64,000 nt of DNA from Streptomyces sp. Ru71 (GCF_002920535.1 NZ_PQSS01000006.1:1-64000), one strand, 5' to 3'. Shown: positions 27,429-36,507, counted from the stretch's first letter. Notes: generated by a model from the letters alone, not told the origin. Translations and numbers: made by a program.

Positions 27429-28109
27429 GTGACCGTGTCTGTCTATGAAGTGATCCGCCAGCTGCCCGAGATCTCGATTGTTCGAGATCGCTCCCGAGCC
27501 ATGGCCACGCTGGATGCCATCATGAGCCCGGAGTGGGAGTCACGGTTCTTCTCGTTCGACTCCCAGTGGTCGCCGACGGAGGAAATGGCCTCCATGCGCG
27601 ACGGCTGCGGCAATGAGTATTCGATCGTCTTCTCCGCGGCGGGCGCTTACGCCCGCGGCTTCGATCACGAGTCGCCCATGAGCCCCTACCGGGTGACGCC
27701 CCCGGCGCCGTGGCCCGGACTGTTCGACGGAATTCCCGAAGCATTTCTGCCCCAGGTCACGGAGCCCGCCTTCAGCGATGTCGACAGGACGCCGCGAGCG
27801 ACGGTGTGCTTCTGGCGCGGACACTCCGACACCGCGTGGAAGTGCGGTGCGGTCGAGGCTCCGCCAGCGGGGGCTGAGGACGACGGCGGCGCGGAGTGGC
27901 TGTTCGACGTCCTCCTGGACGGCCGACCCGACGCATATCAGCAGTTCGCCGAGGAGTACTACGAGGTGGCGGTGAGCCTTGAGGCCGTGCGTCATGTCTA
28001 TGCCTTGCGGCCTCTCACACAAAGCGTCGTGTCAGCGCTGAACCCCGACGTCGACCTCCTCAGTCTTGAGAAGGACATCGCCCAGATCGGCTATCCCCTT
28101 CTGCGGTAA
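27429..28109 (+). CDS. Conserved-looking hypothetical protein
   Basis: A 226-residue soluble protein with no signal peptide or membrane segment. It has a regular mix of helices and strands (EMASMRDGCGNEYSIVFSAA, RATVCFWRGHSDTAWKCGAV, AYQQFAEEYYEVAVSLEAVR) and acidic composition. I do not recognise the family. Its position between an SMI1/KNR4 gene and an ADP-ribosylglycohydrolase, close to an Imm21 relic, allows the guess that it is another immunity-type protein, but nothing in the sequence proves this. GTG start at 27429; another GTG two codons later is equally possible. Confidence 0.7.
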   Translation: MTVSVYEVIRQLPEISIVRDRSRAMATLDAIMSPEWESRFFSFDSQWSPTEEMASMRDGCGNEYSIVFSAAGAYARGFDHESPMSPYRVTPPAPWPGLFDGIPEAFLPQVTEPAFSDVDRTPRATVCFWRGHSDTAWKCGAVEAPPAGAEDDGGAEWLFDVLLDGRPDAYQQFAEEYYEVAVSLEAVRHVYALRPLTQSVVSALNPDVDLLSLEKDIAQIGYPLLR

Positions 28110-28826
28110 GGGCCTGTTGAGAGGCGTGGGTCTGTGACTTCACTCGGCCAGACTTCTCGAACGTGCTCAAGTCGCTGGTGGTGCCCCTGAATCCAGTTCT
28201 CGTGCGGCCGTAGCCAGAGATCGGCGGTGAGGCGGTCGGGGTCGTCGACGGCCACGGACAAGGAGCGGTCCTCGTGCATATGGAAGAGGAGGCTCAGTCC
28301 GCGGTCGCCACCGATCCTCTCGCCCCCGTTCTTGCTGCGGCCGTTGCCGGGCTTCGGCTTAGCCGACGAACTACCGCCGGACCATACGCTGCTGCCAGAC
28401 GTTTACAACACCGTCGCCACCGCCTGCGGGGCGGGCACCGCGACGGCGGAACGGGTCGTGATGGGCGCACCGAAGAAACACGGCCGGCACAAGGACCAAA
28501 GCAGCAGCTCGCATGTAAATGCCGCCGTTTTGTTGGACGTTGAGCCGCAAACATGACTTCCTTTGCGGTGGCCATCCTGTCCTTCACCGCGCTACCACCC
28601 GTCTGGCCTCAGGGTGGAGCGGAGCTCAGGCGCGCGGTCGATGAAGCTGGTGGCAGGCGGTCGGAGGCTTCACCGGGAAACGGTGAGGTGAGCAGCCGGA
28701 GACAGGCACCTCCACCACCGTAGCCTTCACTTTTCACTCACATCTCCATCACCAAGCCACCACAACCGCTAGTCTCCTCACTGCACTACAAGCATCAACT
28801 ACAGGCACCACTGAGGGGGGATCCTC
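28110..28826. other. Gene-poor region with one protein-like fragment
   Basis: About 700 bases. On the minus strand at 28091-28279 a 62-codon frame reads DDPDRLTADLWLRPHENW, then IQGHHQRLEHVREVW, which looks like real but truncated coding sequence of unknown family. The last 130 bases (28690-28800) are AT-richer than the surroundings and likely contain the promoter of the lamin-tail gene. Confidence 0.4.
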
Positions 28827-29321
28827 ATGCGCATGCGCTACGCGGCCCTGGCCACCGCCGCTTCCACCGGACTTCTGGCCGCACTCGCCGCCGCGCCCGC
28901 CCAGGCCGCCGAGTACTCCTCGGCCCTGAAGATCAAGGGCATCCAGTACGACGCACCCGGCCGCGACGACAACCGCTGCAACGGCGGCAACACCAAGAAC
29001 GAATACCTGACGATCAAGAACTACTCGCGTACGAACGTGAACCTCAAGGGCTACGTCGTCAAGGACGCCGCCGGCAACAAGTTCACCTTCACCGCCAACC
29101 ACACCCTCGAACCCGGCGACTACGTCCAACTGCGCGGCGGCCGCGGCACCGACTCCGACCGCGACAACGTGGTCTACCGTCAGAACTGCAACTTCATATG
29201 GAACAACGACAAGGACACCATCTACCTATACAAGCCGGGCGGAGCCCGCGCCGACGTCCACTCCTACACCAAGCGTGACAACGACCGCGATGGCAACGGC
29301 TACATCACCTACCACGGCTAG
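28827..29321 (+). CDS. Secreted lamin-tail domain protein
   Basis: A 164-residue exported protein. Residues 1-28 are a Sec signal ending AQA. The rest is one lamin-tail (LTD) immunoglobulin-like domain: LKIKGIQYDAPGRDDN, NEYLTIKNYSRTNVNLKGY, VVKDAAGNKFTF, LEPGDYVQLRGGRG, and CNFIWNNDKDTIYLYKPGG. Two cysteines (near residues 51 and 122) may form a disulfide. LTD domains occur in secreted and surface proteins, often joined to nucleases; here the domain stands alone. GGGGGATCC precedes the ATG. A binding role outside the cell is most likely. Confidence 0.85.
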   Translation: MRMRYAALATAASTGLLAALAAAPAQAAEYSSALKIKGIQYDAPGRDDNRCNGGNTKNEYLTIKNYSRTNVNLKGYVVKDAAGNKFTFTANHTLEPGDYVQLRGGRGTDSDRDNVVYRQNCNFIWNNDKDTIYLYKPGGARADVHSYTKRDNDRDGNGYITYHG

Positions 29322-29463
29322 AGCCGCCACCGCCCAGCAGACTCCGGCCGCTGGAGGAGCCATCCTGCGGCCTTCTGAAGCGCCGTCCGGTTGTTCTCGC
29401 GGCAGGACTCCGAACGAACGCTGCTGATCGTCGTACTCAACGCGGCACTTGTAACCTGCGGGC

Positions 29464-30399
29464 GTGAAACGGATTCAGCGGGCCGCCGGTGCGGTCGTCG
29501 GCTCGGCAGTGGGTGATGCCCTGGGCGGCCCCTTCGAGTTCGGCCCCCAGGGCGCGTTCTCCGCGCGGTTTCCCGTGCCTGGCGCCGGAGGCGAGATGTG
29601 CGGGGGCGGTGGCTGGGACCCCGGCGAGGCCACTGACGACACGCAAATGGCCGTCCTGGTCGCGGAGTCGCTGCTGGAGCGGGGCGGACTGGATCTGCCG
29701 GACATCTTCGCCCGCTTCCAGCGGTGGGCCGTATCAGGACCGAAGGACATCGGCCTGCAGACCGAGGACGTCCTGACCAACGGCATGCCCTGGGACCTCG
29801 CCGCCGCGACCCATTTCCGGGTCAACCGACGAGCAGCGGGAAACGGCGCCTTGATGCGGGCATCCACCTCCGCGGTCCACTTCGCCGCCGCCGGCCAGGA
29901 AGCCACCATGGACGCGGCCCGCCGCATCGCTGCCCTCACCCATGGTGACCGCGCGGCCTGGGAAGGGACCGCGATCTTCCACGAACTCATCCGGCTCATC
30001 CTCAGGGGCGCCGATCCCCTCACCGCGCTCCCGGACATCCTGACCCTCGTCCACCCCGACCACCGCGACCGCTACGCCACCGTCCTCGCGCCCGACTGGC
30101 AGCCGGATCAGGCCACTGAGTTCAACGGTGCCGTCTGGCCCTGCCTGGGCTCCGCCGTCTGGGCCCTGCGCACCACCACCGGCTACGAAGGCGCGATACG
30201 CGCGGCGATCGACCTCGGCGGCGACACGGACACCGTCGCCGCGGTGACCGGAGGTCTGGCGGGGGCGTACTACGGGCTGGATGCCATCCCCGCCCACTGG
30301 ATCCAGCCGCTCCATGTGCCGCTCCCGGGATTCGATGGACGGGTCCTGCACCTGGCGGACCTGCTCCACCTTGCGCACCGTCTCGGAGAGGGCCCTTGA
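29464..30399 (+). CDS. ADP-ribosylglycohydrolase (DraG/ARH-like)
   Basis: A 311-residue cytoplasmic enzyme. The metal- and ADP-ribose-binding motifs are all present: GSAVGDALGGPFEFG at the N-terminus, TDDTQM, GNGALMRAS, and GGDTDTVAAVTGGLAGAYYG near the C-terminus. Two magnesium ions bound by the Asp/Thr clusters cleave ADP-ribose from proteins, DNA or other acceptors. No ADP-ribosyltransferase is adjacent. Its neighbourhood of immunity-type genes suggests it may undo a toxin's modification, but housekeeping roles are equally common. The GTG start has no clear ribosome-binding site. Confidence 0.92.
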   Translation: MKRIQRAAGAVVGSAVGDALGGPFEFGPQGAFSARFPVPGAGGEMCGGGGWDPGEATDDTQMAVLVAESLLERGGLDLPDIFARFQRWAVSGPKDIGLQTEDVLTNGMPWDLAAATHFRVNRRAAGNGALMRASTSAVHFAAAGQEATMDAARRIAALTHGDRAAWEGTAIFHELIRLILRGADPLTALPDILTLVHPDHRDRYATVLAPDWQPDQATEFNGAVWPCLGSAVWALRTTTGYEGAIRAAIDLGGDTDTVAAVTGGLAGAYYGLDAIPAHWIQPLHVPLPGFDGRVLHLADLLHLAHRLGEGP

Positions 30400-30405
30400 T
30401 CAGGG

Positions 30406-30950
30406 TCAATCGTCGACGGGCATGAGCTGGACCAGACCGACCCAGGGCCCCTCTTCCGTTTCCGTGTGGATGGCGCGGATCTTCCAGCCGCCGGCCGGCA
30501 GGGGAACCACTGCTTGGGCGGGCATTCCGCCACCGGGGTACTGGGTGTTCAGTTCAGCGCCTGCCTCGACTGAGTCCATGAGCACGGTAGGGCCGTCCGT
30601 CACCCACGTGCCGCACTCCTCCCACTCGGCGCCGGGATCCGCCCGGCGAGCCAGCGCAGGAAAGCCCTGCGCTCGGGCACATAGCAGGTGGTGGCCGGCT
30701 CGTCCGCCAGCACCAGGACCTGGGCGCCGTCCTCACCCACGTCGATCACTCCAGCCAGACCATCCACGGCGCAGGCCCGGTCGTAGTCGTCCGGAGCGGT
30801 TGCGTCCCCCACGACCGTCCCGGTTTGCGTGCACCCGCTCCATGCGCCCAGCGCGGAGACGGGGACGACGGCCAACGGGCCGCCCATCGACTCCACCCAG
30901 ACGGAGGAGATGTGGGAAGCATCGCTCGATGTGGATGGGGAGGCGCTCAC
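30406..30950 (-). pseudogene. Imm21-like immunity protein with a frameshift
   Basis: From 30950 the frame encodes the Imm21 hallmark sequence: VWVESMGGPLAVVPVSALGA, APDDYDRACAVDGLAGVIDV, VLVLADEPATTCYVPERRAF and LRWLAG, then closes at 30600. The adjacent frame carries on at the expected place with DPGAEWEECGTWVTDGPTV and ends PWVGLVQLMPVDD at 30406. One added G in the CCGGGCGGATCC tract at about 30632-30644 restores a protein of about 180 residues. Imm21 proteins neutralise polymorphic toxins. Either the gene is dead or a base is missing in the assembly. The start overlaps the stop of the hydrolase fragment upstream. Confidence 0.72.
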
Positions 30951-31330
30951 GCCGTCAGTGTGCCCTCCGTGACTGACAACGCTGCGCCGGGCGCGGGGCG
31001 GTGGCCGGACAGAAAGGGCCGCAGCAGGGCGAGCAGTGCGTCAAGGCAGTGCAGGGGGATGATGTGGCCGCCGTCCTCGATGAGATGCCCGGTGAGGTCG
31101 TCGGCGATCGGACGCAGCTGGTGTTCCAGTGCCCTGCCGACCGGGTGTGCGCCGACCGCCATCGTCGGCACCGTCAGCCGCGCCGTGGCGACCGCCTCCT
31201 CGATCTGGACCGAGCTCTGCGGCAGAGCCCGGTAGTAGGAAGGCGAGGTCCGCTTAGCACGAGCGTCGGCGCCGCCAGCGCCGCCACAGCCTGCTCGAAG
31301 AGGCCGGTGATGGCACGACGACTGGGCACG
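30947..31330 (-). pseudogene. Alpha/beta hydrolase C-terminal remnant
   Basis: The minus strand reads YYRALPQSSVQIEEAVATAR, MAVGAHPVGRALEHQLRPIA, and VIEDGGHIIP-like LIEDGGHIIPLHCLDALLA, the last third of an epoxide hydrolase-like alpha/beta hydrolase including the catalytic histidine (GGHIIP). Just upstream another frame has FEQAVAALAAPTLVLSG. The nucleophile elbow and N-terminal half are absent, so the gene is truncated. It ends four bases into the Imm21 start. Confidence 0.55.
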
Positions 31331-31443
31331 AGTGCTTCGAGTCCTGCTCCATTCGGATGCCCTGCACGTTTCGCGGCACTGAAACGGCGCCCCTTCGGTG
31401 TGCACTTGCCACTGGCATGTACGACACGAGAGGAAGGACCACC

Positions 31444-31683
31444 GTGGCTCCAGGCGCGAAGAAGGGTGTTCTCCCCGTCACCTCCGGTCCCCCGAAGTTC
31501 GCCGTCCGGTCACGGACGCTGCCGGGCGGCGAGGTCTGGTTCACCTGCGGACAGGCGTGGGAGTACGACTCCGAAGACGGCCCGGCCTACGCGATCAGCA
31601 TGACGATGACGCCGGTGAACTGGGACGGCGACCTGCTTCTGGTCCCCATCCCGGAAGATCTCCGGACCGATTCACAGGACTGA
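31444..31683 (+). CDS. Small protein upstream of a radical SAM gene
   Basis: A 79-residue protein from a GTG with AGGAAGG six bases before it. The C-terminal half is rich in aromatics (GGEVWFTCGQAWEYDSEDG, MTPVNWDGDLLLVPIPED) and has a single cysteine. It has no signal peptide or membrane helix and no family I know. It lies 40 bases before a radical SAM gene in the same direction, so it is probably co-transcribed. Two readings are possible: a peptide precursor modified by the radical SAM enzyme (W-x-x-D patterns would suit ring formation), or a small partner protein. Confidence 0.6.
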   Translation: MAPGAKKGVLPVTSGPPKFAVRSRTLPGGEVWFTCGQAWEYDSEDGPAYAISMTMTPVNWDGDLLLVPIPEDLRTDSQD

Positions 31684-31723
31684 CTGCCTGACCTGCTCCC
31701 CCGACAAGGCCGGAAGGAATCAC

Positions 31724-32665
31724 GTGCACGCCACCGAGACCACGCACCTCACGGAAACCAGAACGCCCGATGATGTCGACGGCGTCCTGGAATTCCTCTG
31801 GCTCGAACTGACGAACCGCTGCAATCTGAAGTGCGTCCACTGCTACACCGAGTCACATCCGCACAGCGGCGACCGCGACGTGCTGACTGCCGACGACTAC
31901 GAGGCGGTGATGGCCCAGGCCCACGACCTCGGCTGCCGCAAGGTCCAGCTGATCGGCGGCGAACCACAGCTCAACCCGGAATTCGGGCGTCTGCTGCGCA
32001 CCAGCGTGGAACTCGGATTCGAGTTCGTCGAAGTGTTCAGCAACCTCACGATGCTCGACGAGGACACCATCACGTTCTCGTCCGAGAACGGAGTGCATTT
32101 CGCCACCTCGGTCTACGCCGACGAACCGGCCGCACACGATGCCGTGACCACCGTACGAGGCAGCCATCGACGCACCGTCGAGAATCTGCGAAGGCTCGTC
32201 CAGCGCGGCGTCAGCACCCGAGCTGCCGTCATCGATGTGAACCAGGACGCGGAAGCCGCCGAACGCACCGTGAAATTCCTGACCGACCTGGGAGTCAGCG
32301 GATCCACCCGGTCCTCCGAGGTACGGGAGTTCGGGCGGGCGAAGGAACTCCTCGGGCAGGAATCGAGCATGTCCGGCCTGTGCGGTTACTGCTGGAGCGG
32401 AAAGCTGGCCGTCGCCCCGGACGGAAAGGTCTTCACGTGCGTCATGGCCCGGGACTGGCCGGTCGGAGACATCCTCAGCCAATCGCTCAGCGAGATCCTG
32501 CACAGTGCCGAACTCGCCCGCGTCCGCCGCGACATCCACGAGACGGTGTGGTTGCCGGCCACGGCGGGCGACGAGCGCTGCCCCCAGAGCTGCGGGCCGG
32601 ACCTCTCCTGCCCGTGCGACCCCCTGCTCTGCCCCAAGTGCTGCGGCCCCACGCATCTGCAGTGA
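31724..32665 (+). CDS. Radical SAM/SPASM-type enzyme
   Basis: A 313-residue enzyme. CNLKCVHCY near residue 33 is the CxxxCxxC motif binding the radical-generating iron-sulfur cluster, GGEP lies at the SAM site (QLIGGEPQLNPEF). The C-terminal part has CGYCWSGKLAVAPDGKVFTC, a SPASM-like cluster-binding pattern, followed by a cysteine-dense tail (CPQSCGPDLSCPCDPLLCP, KCC). Such enzymes modify ribosomal peptides by radical chemistry in many RiPP pathways. No RRE, protease or transporter gene was found close by, apart from the small protein upstream. GGAAGGA precedes the GTG. Substrate is unknown. Confidence 0.88.
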   Translation: MHATETTHLTETRTPDDVDGVLEFLWLELTNRCNLKCVHCYTESHPHSGDRDVLTADDYEAVMAQAHDLGCRKVQLIGGEPQLNPEFGRLLRTSVELGFEFVEVFSNLTMLDEDTITFSSENGVHFATSVYADEPAAHDAVTTVRGSHRRTVENLRRLVQRGVSTRAAVIDVNQDAEAAERTVKFLTDLGVSGSTRSSEVREFGRAKELLGQESSMSGLCGYCWSGKLAVAPDGKVFTCVMARDWPVGDILSQSLSEILHSAELARVRRDIHETVWLPATAGDERCPQSCGPDLSCPCDPLLCPKCCGPTHLQ

Positions 32666-32680
32666 CCGGACATGGCTGTG

Positions 32681-32707
32681 CCCTCGACCGCGCTTGGCGG
32701 TCGGGGC
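32681..32707. terminator. Probable hairpin terminator
   Basis: CCCTCGACCGC and GCGGTCGGGGC flank a five-base loop 16 bases after the radical SAM stop, between convergent genes. The stem has two imperfect pairs. Confidence 0.5.
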
Positions 32708-32879
32708 TCCGGCGCCGCCACCTCTCCAGGAGCTGAGCACGGCCCTGATGGAACGGGCCAACTGCGGTGTCCCCGGCCGCAGATGCGTTCATCCGGTGAG
32801 GGCCCGGACCTCCTCCCGCGGTTCGGGCCCTCACTCCCGGCCCCGCCCGCCTGCGGCTCGCCGGACACGTCCGTGGGTC

Positions 32880-34154
32880 TCAGATGCGGAGTGTTCCGGG
32901 GAACGCGCCATGGCCGACGCCCGGTGCGGTGATGGCCAGCCAGCCGTGGTGCCGCACCTCGGTGTCCGGACCGACCTCGCCGGGGTCGACCGAGAGGTAT
33001 CCGCAGGCCGAGCGGGCGCCCGTGGTGCCCGCGTTGGACGGGGCCTCGTCGTACTCGGGGTCGAAATCGGGGTCGTCCACCGCGAGGGTCTCCCACGGCA
33101 GCGGGTCCCCTTCCCATTCGGGGTCTCCCTCGGCGACGTACTGACGGATCACCTGGCCGTTCTCGGCGACCATCCACACATCGGAGCCGCCGGCGTCGTC
33201 GAGGAAGAAGAACTGGGCCTGGCCACAGTGGACGCTGACCCGCTCGACCGTCTCGACCATGCCGTCCCAGGGGTCGCCGACGAGCAGGTCGAAAGCACCG
33301 AAGACCAGGCGCCAGCCGTCCAGTTCCGGGGTGACGAAGACCCGTCCCACAGCGCGGTCGACGCCGTCCGGCCCGGGGACCCGGATCTCCCGGCTCTCCG
33401 CCGCCTCGACGCCGGCGGCGACCGTGATGGGCCGTCGGTCGTGTAGCCCCAGTGCCTCGAAGACGCCCTCGTACGACGCGCCGGGCACGGCCATCCACCA
33501 GCCGCTGAGGGTCGACGACGGCAGCCTCGGGGTCTCGTGCGGGATCTTCACCCGTATCAGCCGGTCGATCGCGGCGCGGTCGCGGTCGTCGAGCGCGTCG
33601 ACGCCGCCGCCCGCCACCAGCGCCGCCATCGCGCCCCGTCGTGTCCTCGGGGAGACGGCCGGGTCGCGGCGCAGGGCGTGCAGCCGCGGCCGGAAGGAGG
33701 CGTGCAGCAGGCGGGCGTAGTCGGACGCCTTGTAGGGGACGAGACGGCTGCGGGAGTAGCTGTCCACCAGGGCCCGTAGTCCGGCATCGGAGTCCGTCCG
33801 CAGTCTGAGGAGCCCCTGGAAGCCGTTGCTCGACTTTCCGTAGTCCGGATCGGCCGCCAGGGCCGCGTACTGGTCGGCGGAGCGCTCGTCGAACACACCC
33901 AGGAGACGCCCCGCCTGCCAGTCCGACACCTCTTTGCGCCGCCAGGCCGTCACCACGGCGTCGAAGGCGGGCGGCCCGATATGCCGCAGCACCCGCATGA
34001 CCGGTTCCATTTCAGCTGTCCGCCGGACATCGGCCAGACTCCGCAACAGCGTGGGTACCACGGTGTCGGCCTGCTCCGACAGCCGTGCCGCAGCAGCCGC
34101 CACGCGCGCGGGATCGCCGCTCTCCAGGTCGTCGAGAAGGGATTCGATCTTCAT
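32880..34154 (-). CDS. HEAT-like repeat hypothetical protein
   Basis: A 424-residue soluble protein. The N-terminal 110 residues have alternating helices such as ARVAAAAARLSEQADTVVPT and EPVMRVLRHIGPPAFDAVVT, typical of HEAT/armadillo repeats that bind other proteins. The C-terminal part contains GDPWDGMVETVERVSVHCGQ and FFFLDDAGGSDVWMVAENGQ, a beta-rich unit, and an acidic tail (EWEGDPLPWETLAVDDPDFD). I do not know its function. ATG 34154 is the first start of the conserved part; long frames upstream are spurious. It is convergent to the radical SAM gene and divergent from the M1 peptidase gene. Confidence 0.75.
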   Translation of the reverse strand: MKIESLLDDLESGDPARVAAAAARLSEQADTVVPTLLRSLADVRRTAEMEPVMRVLRHIGPPAFDAVVTAWRRKEVSDWQAGRLLGVFDERSADQYAALAADPDYGKSSNGFQGLLRLRTDSDAGLRALVDSYSRSRLVPYKASDYARLLHASFRPRLHALRRDPAVSPRTRRGAMAALVAGGGVDALDDRDRAAIDRLIRVKIPHETPRLPSSTLSGWWMAVPGASYEGVFEALGLHDRRPITVAAGVEAAESREIRVPGPDGVDRAVGRVFVTPELDGWRLVFGAFDLLVGDPWDGMVETVERVSVHCGQAQFFFLDDAGGSDVWMVAENGQVIRQYVAEGDPEWEGDPLPWETLAVDDPDFDPEYDEAPSNAGTTGARSACGYLSVDPGEVGPDTEVRHHGWLAITAPGVGHGAFPGTLRI

Positions 34155-34496
34155 GCGACAGCACAGTAGCCCCGGCCACTGACACCGCCCCGCTTGAGCC
34201 ATGGGGGCGAGGCTCATGTGGTGGACGCGAAGGGGCGCTACGGGACGGGTTGTTCGCGGGGTCGACCCGACGGGCACCGGCACGGCTCCACCGGTTCTGC
34301 CCACGGCGCACTCCTGGCATGGACCAGTCAAATCTGTCACTCTTTCGGCAGCCGGCGTGCGCCCCTGACCCAGGAGGGTGCCGCCGGCTGACCGTACCGA
34401 CCACGCAAGCACCGTCCGTGGCCGCCCCGGCATACCCCAGCCGGCCGGGCGGTCTTCGAGCAGGCCGGAATCCCGGCCGCCACAAAGGAGTAGCGT
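34155..34496. other. Divergent promoter region
   Basis: About 340 bases between the HEAT-like gene and the M1 peptidase gene. No gene or clear operator is seen. AAAGGAG at 34484-34490 is the peptidase ribosome-binding site. Confidence 0.45.
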
Positions 34497-36362
34497 GTGA
34501 GACCGACCCCCCACAGAGCCCTCGGCGCCGGCGCGCTCACTGTCGCCGCGCTGACCGCCCTCTCCCTCCCCACCACCCCCGCCGCCGCCCAGCCGACCGC
34601 GCGGCACAGCGCGGCAGCCACCTGCACTCCCACCCAGGTGGTCACCAACGGCGGCTTCGAGAGCGGCACTTCACCGTGGAGTCAGTCCTCGTCCACGGTG
34701 ATCACCAGCCGTTCCGGCCAGAGCGCCCACGGCGGCAGCAGCTACGCCTGGCTGGACGGAGTCGGCAGCACCCACACCGACACCCTCAGCCAGAGCGTCA
34801 CCATCCCCGCCGGCTGCGCCACCGCCACCCTCACCTTCTGGCTGCACATCGACACGGACGAGACGACCTCGTCCGTCGCCTACGACAAGCTCACCGCCAA
34901 GATCGGCGCCACCACGCTGGCCACATACTCCAACCTCCAGGCCACCACCGGCTATGTGCAGAAGTCGCTCGACGTCTCCGCGTACGCCGGCCAGACCGTG
35001 AGCCTGTCCTTCACCGGCACCGAGGACTCCAGCCTCCAGACCAGCTTCGTCCTGGACGACATCGCCCTCGCCACCTCCGGCGACACCACCCCGCCCACGA
35101 CCGACGCCACCCGCACCCCCGCGGCCCCCTCCTACACGGCGAACCTCAGCAGCGACACGAGCGGCACCGTCTGGAGCGGGCACGAGAGCGTCAGCTTCAC
35201 CAATGCCTCGGCCACCGCGCTCACCGAGGTGTATCTGCGACTGTGGGACAACTACCACGGCACCTGTGACGCGATGCCCATCCGGGTCAGCAATGTCACC
35301 GGCGGCACCGCGGGCGCCCTCTCGGTGGGCTGCACCGCCCTGAAGATCGACCTGCCGAGCCCGCTGAACCAGGGCCAGAGCGCCACCATAGGCTTCGACC
35401 TCGGCATCACCGTGCCCAGCGGCGCCGACCGTTTCGGCCACGACGGCGCCTACAGCTTCATCGGCAACGCCCTGCCGGTCCTCGCGGTCCGCGACAGTGC
35501 CGGCTGGCACCTGGACCCGTACACGAACAACGGCGAGTCCTTCTACTCCCTGGCCGCCGACTTCAAGGTGACCCTGGACCACCCCAGCAGCCTGCTGGTC
35601 CCGGCCACCGGCACCTCCACCGACACCCCCGGCTCCAGCGGCCGTACGGTCACCACCGCGACCGCGGCCAAGGTCCGTGACTTCGCCTGGGCCGCCGGGC
35701 CCTTCACGAAGATCTCCGGCACCTCCGCGGCCGGTGTCCCCATCAACGTCTACTCCGTCTCGGGCATCAGCTCCTCCAGTGCCCAGTCGATGCTCAGCAC
35801 GGCCAAGTCGGCCGTGGACGCCCACGCCTCCCGGTTCGGCGCCTACCCCTACGGCGAGCTGGACGCGGTGATCGACAACAACTACTGGTTCGGCGGAATG
35901 GAGTACCCCGGCTTCGTCCTCGACCTGGTCAGCACCACCGCCCTCACCCACGAGATCGGCCACCAGTGGTGGTACGGCATCGTCGGCGACGACGAGTACA
36001 ACAGCCCCTGGCTGGACGAGTCGTTCACCGACTACGCCACCGACCTCGCCCTCGGCAAGACGGGCAGCAACTGCTGGAGCGGCGTCTCCTGGGCATCCAG
36101 CAGCGAGAAGATCACCAACTCCATGGCCTACTGGGACACGCACTCCTCCCGCTACTCCACCGTCGTCTACGGCTACGGCAAGTGCGCCCTGCACGACCTG
36201 CGCCGCGTCCTCGGTGACACCGCCATGGCCAAGCTGCTGAAGGACTACGCGGCGGCGCACTGGTACGGCGTGTCCACCACGGCCGAGTTCAAGGCCGCCG
36301 CCCAGGCCGCTACGAGCACGGACCTGACCTCCTTCTGGTCCCAGCACCGCATCGAGGGCTGA
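34497..36362 (+). CDS. Secreted M1 family metallopeptidase
   Basis: A 621-residue exported aminopeptidase-type protein. The signal peptide ends near PAAAQ. Residues about 45-195 form a jelly-roll, carbohydrate-binding-like domain (NGGFESGTSPWSQSSS, AYAGQTVSLSFTG, FVLDDIAL). The M1 part follows: a beta-rich N-domain, GGMEYPG (the substrate-binding GAMEN-like motif, residues about 465-471), HEIGHQWW with zinc ligands His485 and His489 and catalytic Glu486, and Glu508 in WLDESF as third ligand. It likely trims peptides outside the cell. The usual C-terminal helical domain is very short. A GTG start follows AAAGGAG. Confidence 0.9.
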   Translation: MRPTPHRALGAGALTVAALTALSLPTTPAAAQPTARHSAAATCTPTQVVTNGGFESGTSPWSQSSSTVITSRSGQSAHGGSSYAWLDGVGSTHTDTLSQSVTIPAGCATATLTFWLHIDTDETTSSVAYDKLTAKIGATTLATYSNLQATTGYVQKSLDVSAYAGQTVSLSFTGTEDSSLQTSFVLDDIALATSGDTTPPTTDATRTPAAPSYTANLSSDTSGTVWSGHESVSFTNASATALTEVYLRLWDNYHGTCDAMPIRVSNVTGGTAGALSVGCTALKIDLPSPLNQGQSATIGFDLGITVPSGADRFGHDGAYSFIGNALPVLAVRDSAGWHLDPYTNNGESFYSLAADFKVTLDHPSSLLVPATGTSTDTPGSSGRTVTTATAAKVRDFAWAAGPFTKISGTSAAGVPINVYSVSGISSSSAQSMLSTAKSAVDAHASRFGAYPYGELDAVIDNNYWFGGMEYPGFVLDLVSTTALTHEIGHQWWYGIVGDDEYNSPWLDESFTDYATDLALGKTGSNCWSGVSWASSSEKITNSMAYWDTHSSRYSTVVYGYGKCALHDLRRVLGDTAMAKLLKDYAAAHWYGVSTTAEFKAAAQAATSTDLTSFWSQHRIEG

Positions 36363-36392
36363 CCCGGCACCACCGAGGGTCGACCCCGCACC

Positions 36393-36428
36393 GGCCCGGT
36401 CACGGCCGCCGCACCCCGTGACCGGGCC
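36393..36428 (+). terminator. Hairpin terminator of the M1 peptidase gene
   Basis: GGCCCGGTCACGG and its exact complement (36393-36405 and 36416-36428) enclose a ten-base loop, 30 bases after the stop codon. Confidence 0.85.
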
Positions 36429-36507
36429 ACCCATATGGACCAACCACGCGCCGGCGCGGCATCGTTGGGCGGTATCCGGAATGCGGTACCGCCCGGCTGC
36501 GGGTCAG

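Noticed and set aside
34671..36443. A 590-codon open frame on the minus strand
   Set aside because: Antisense to the M1 peptidase, which has a signal peptide, HEIGH and a terminator; the antisense product is valine/glycine-rich without structure.
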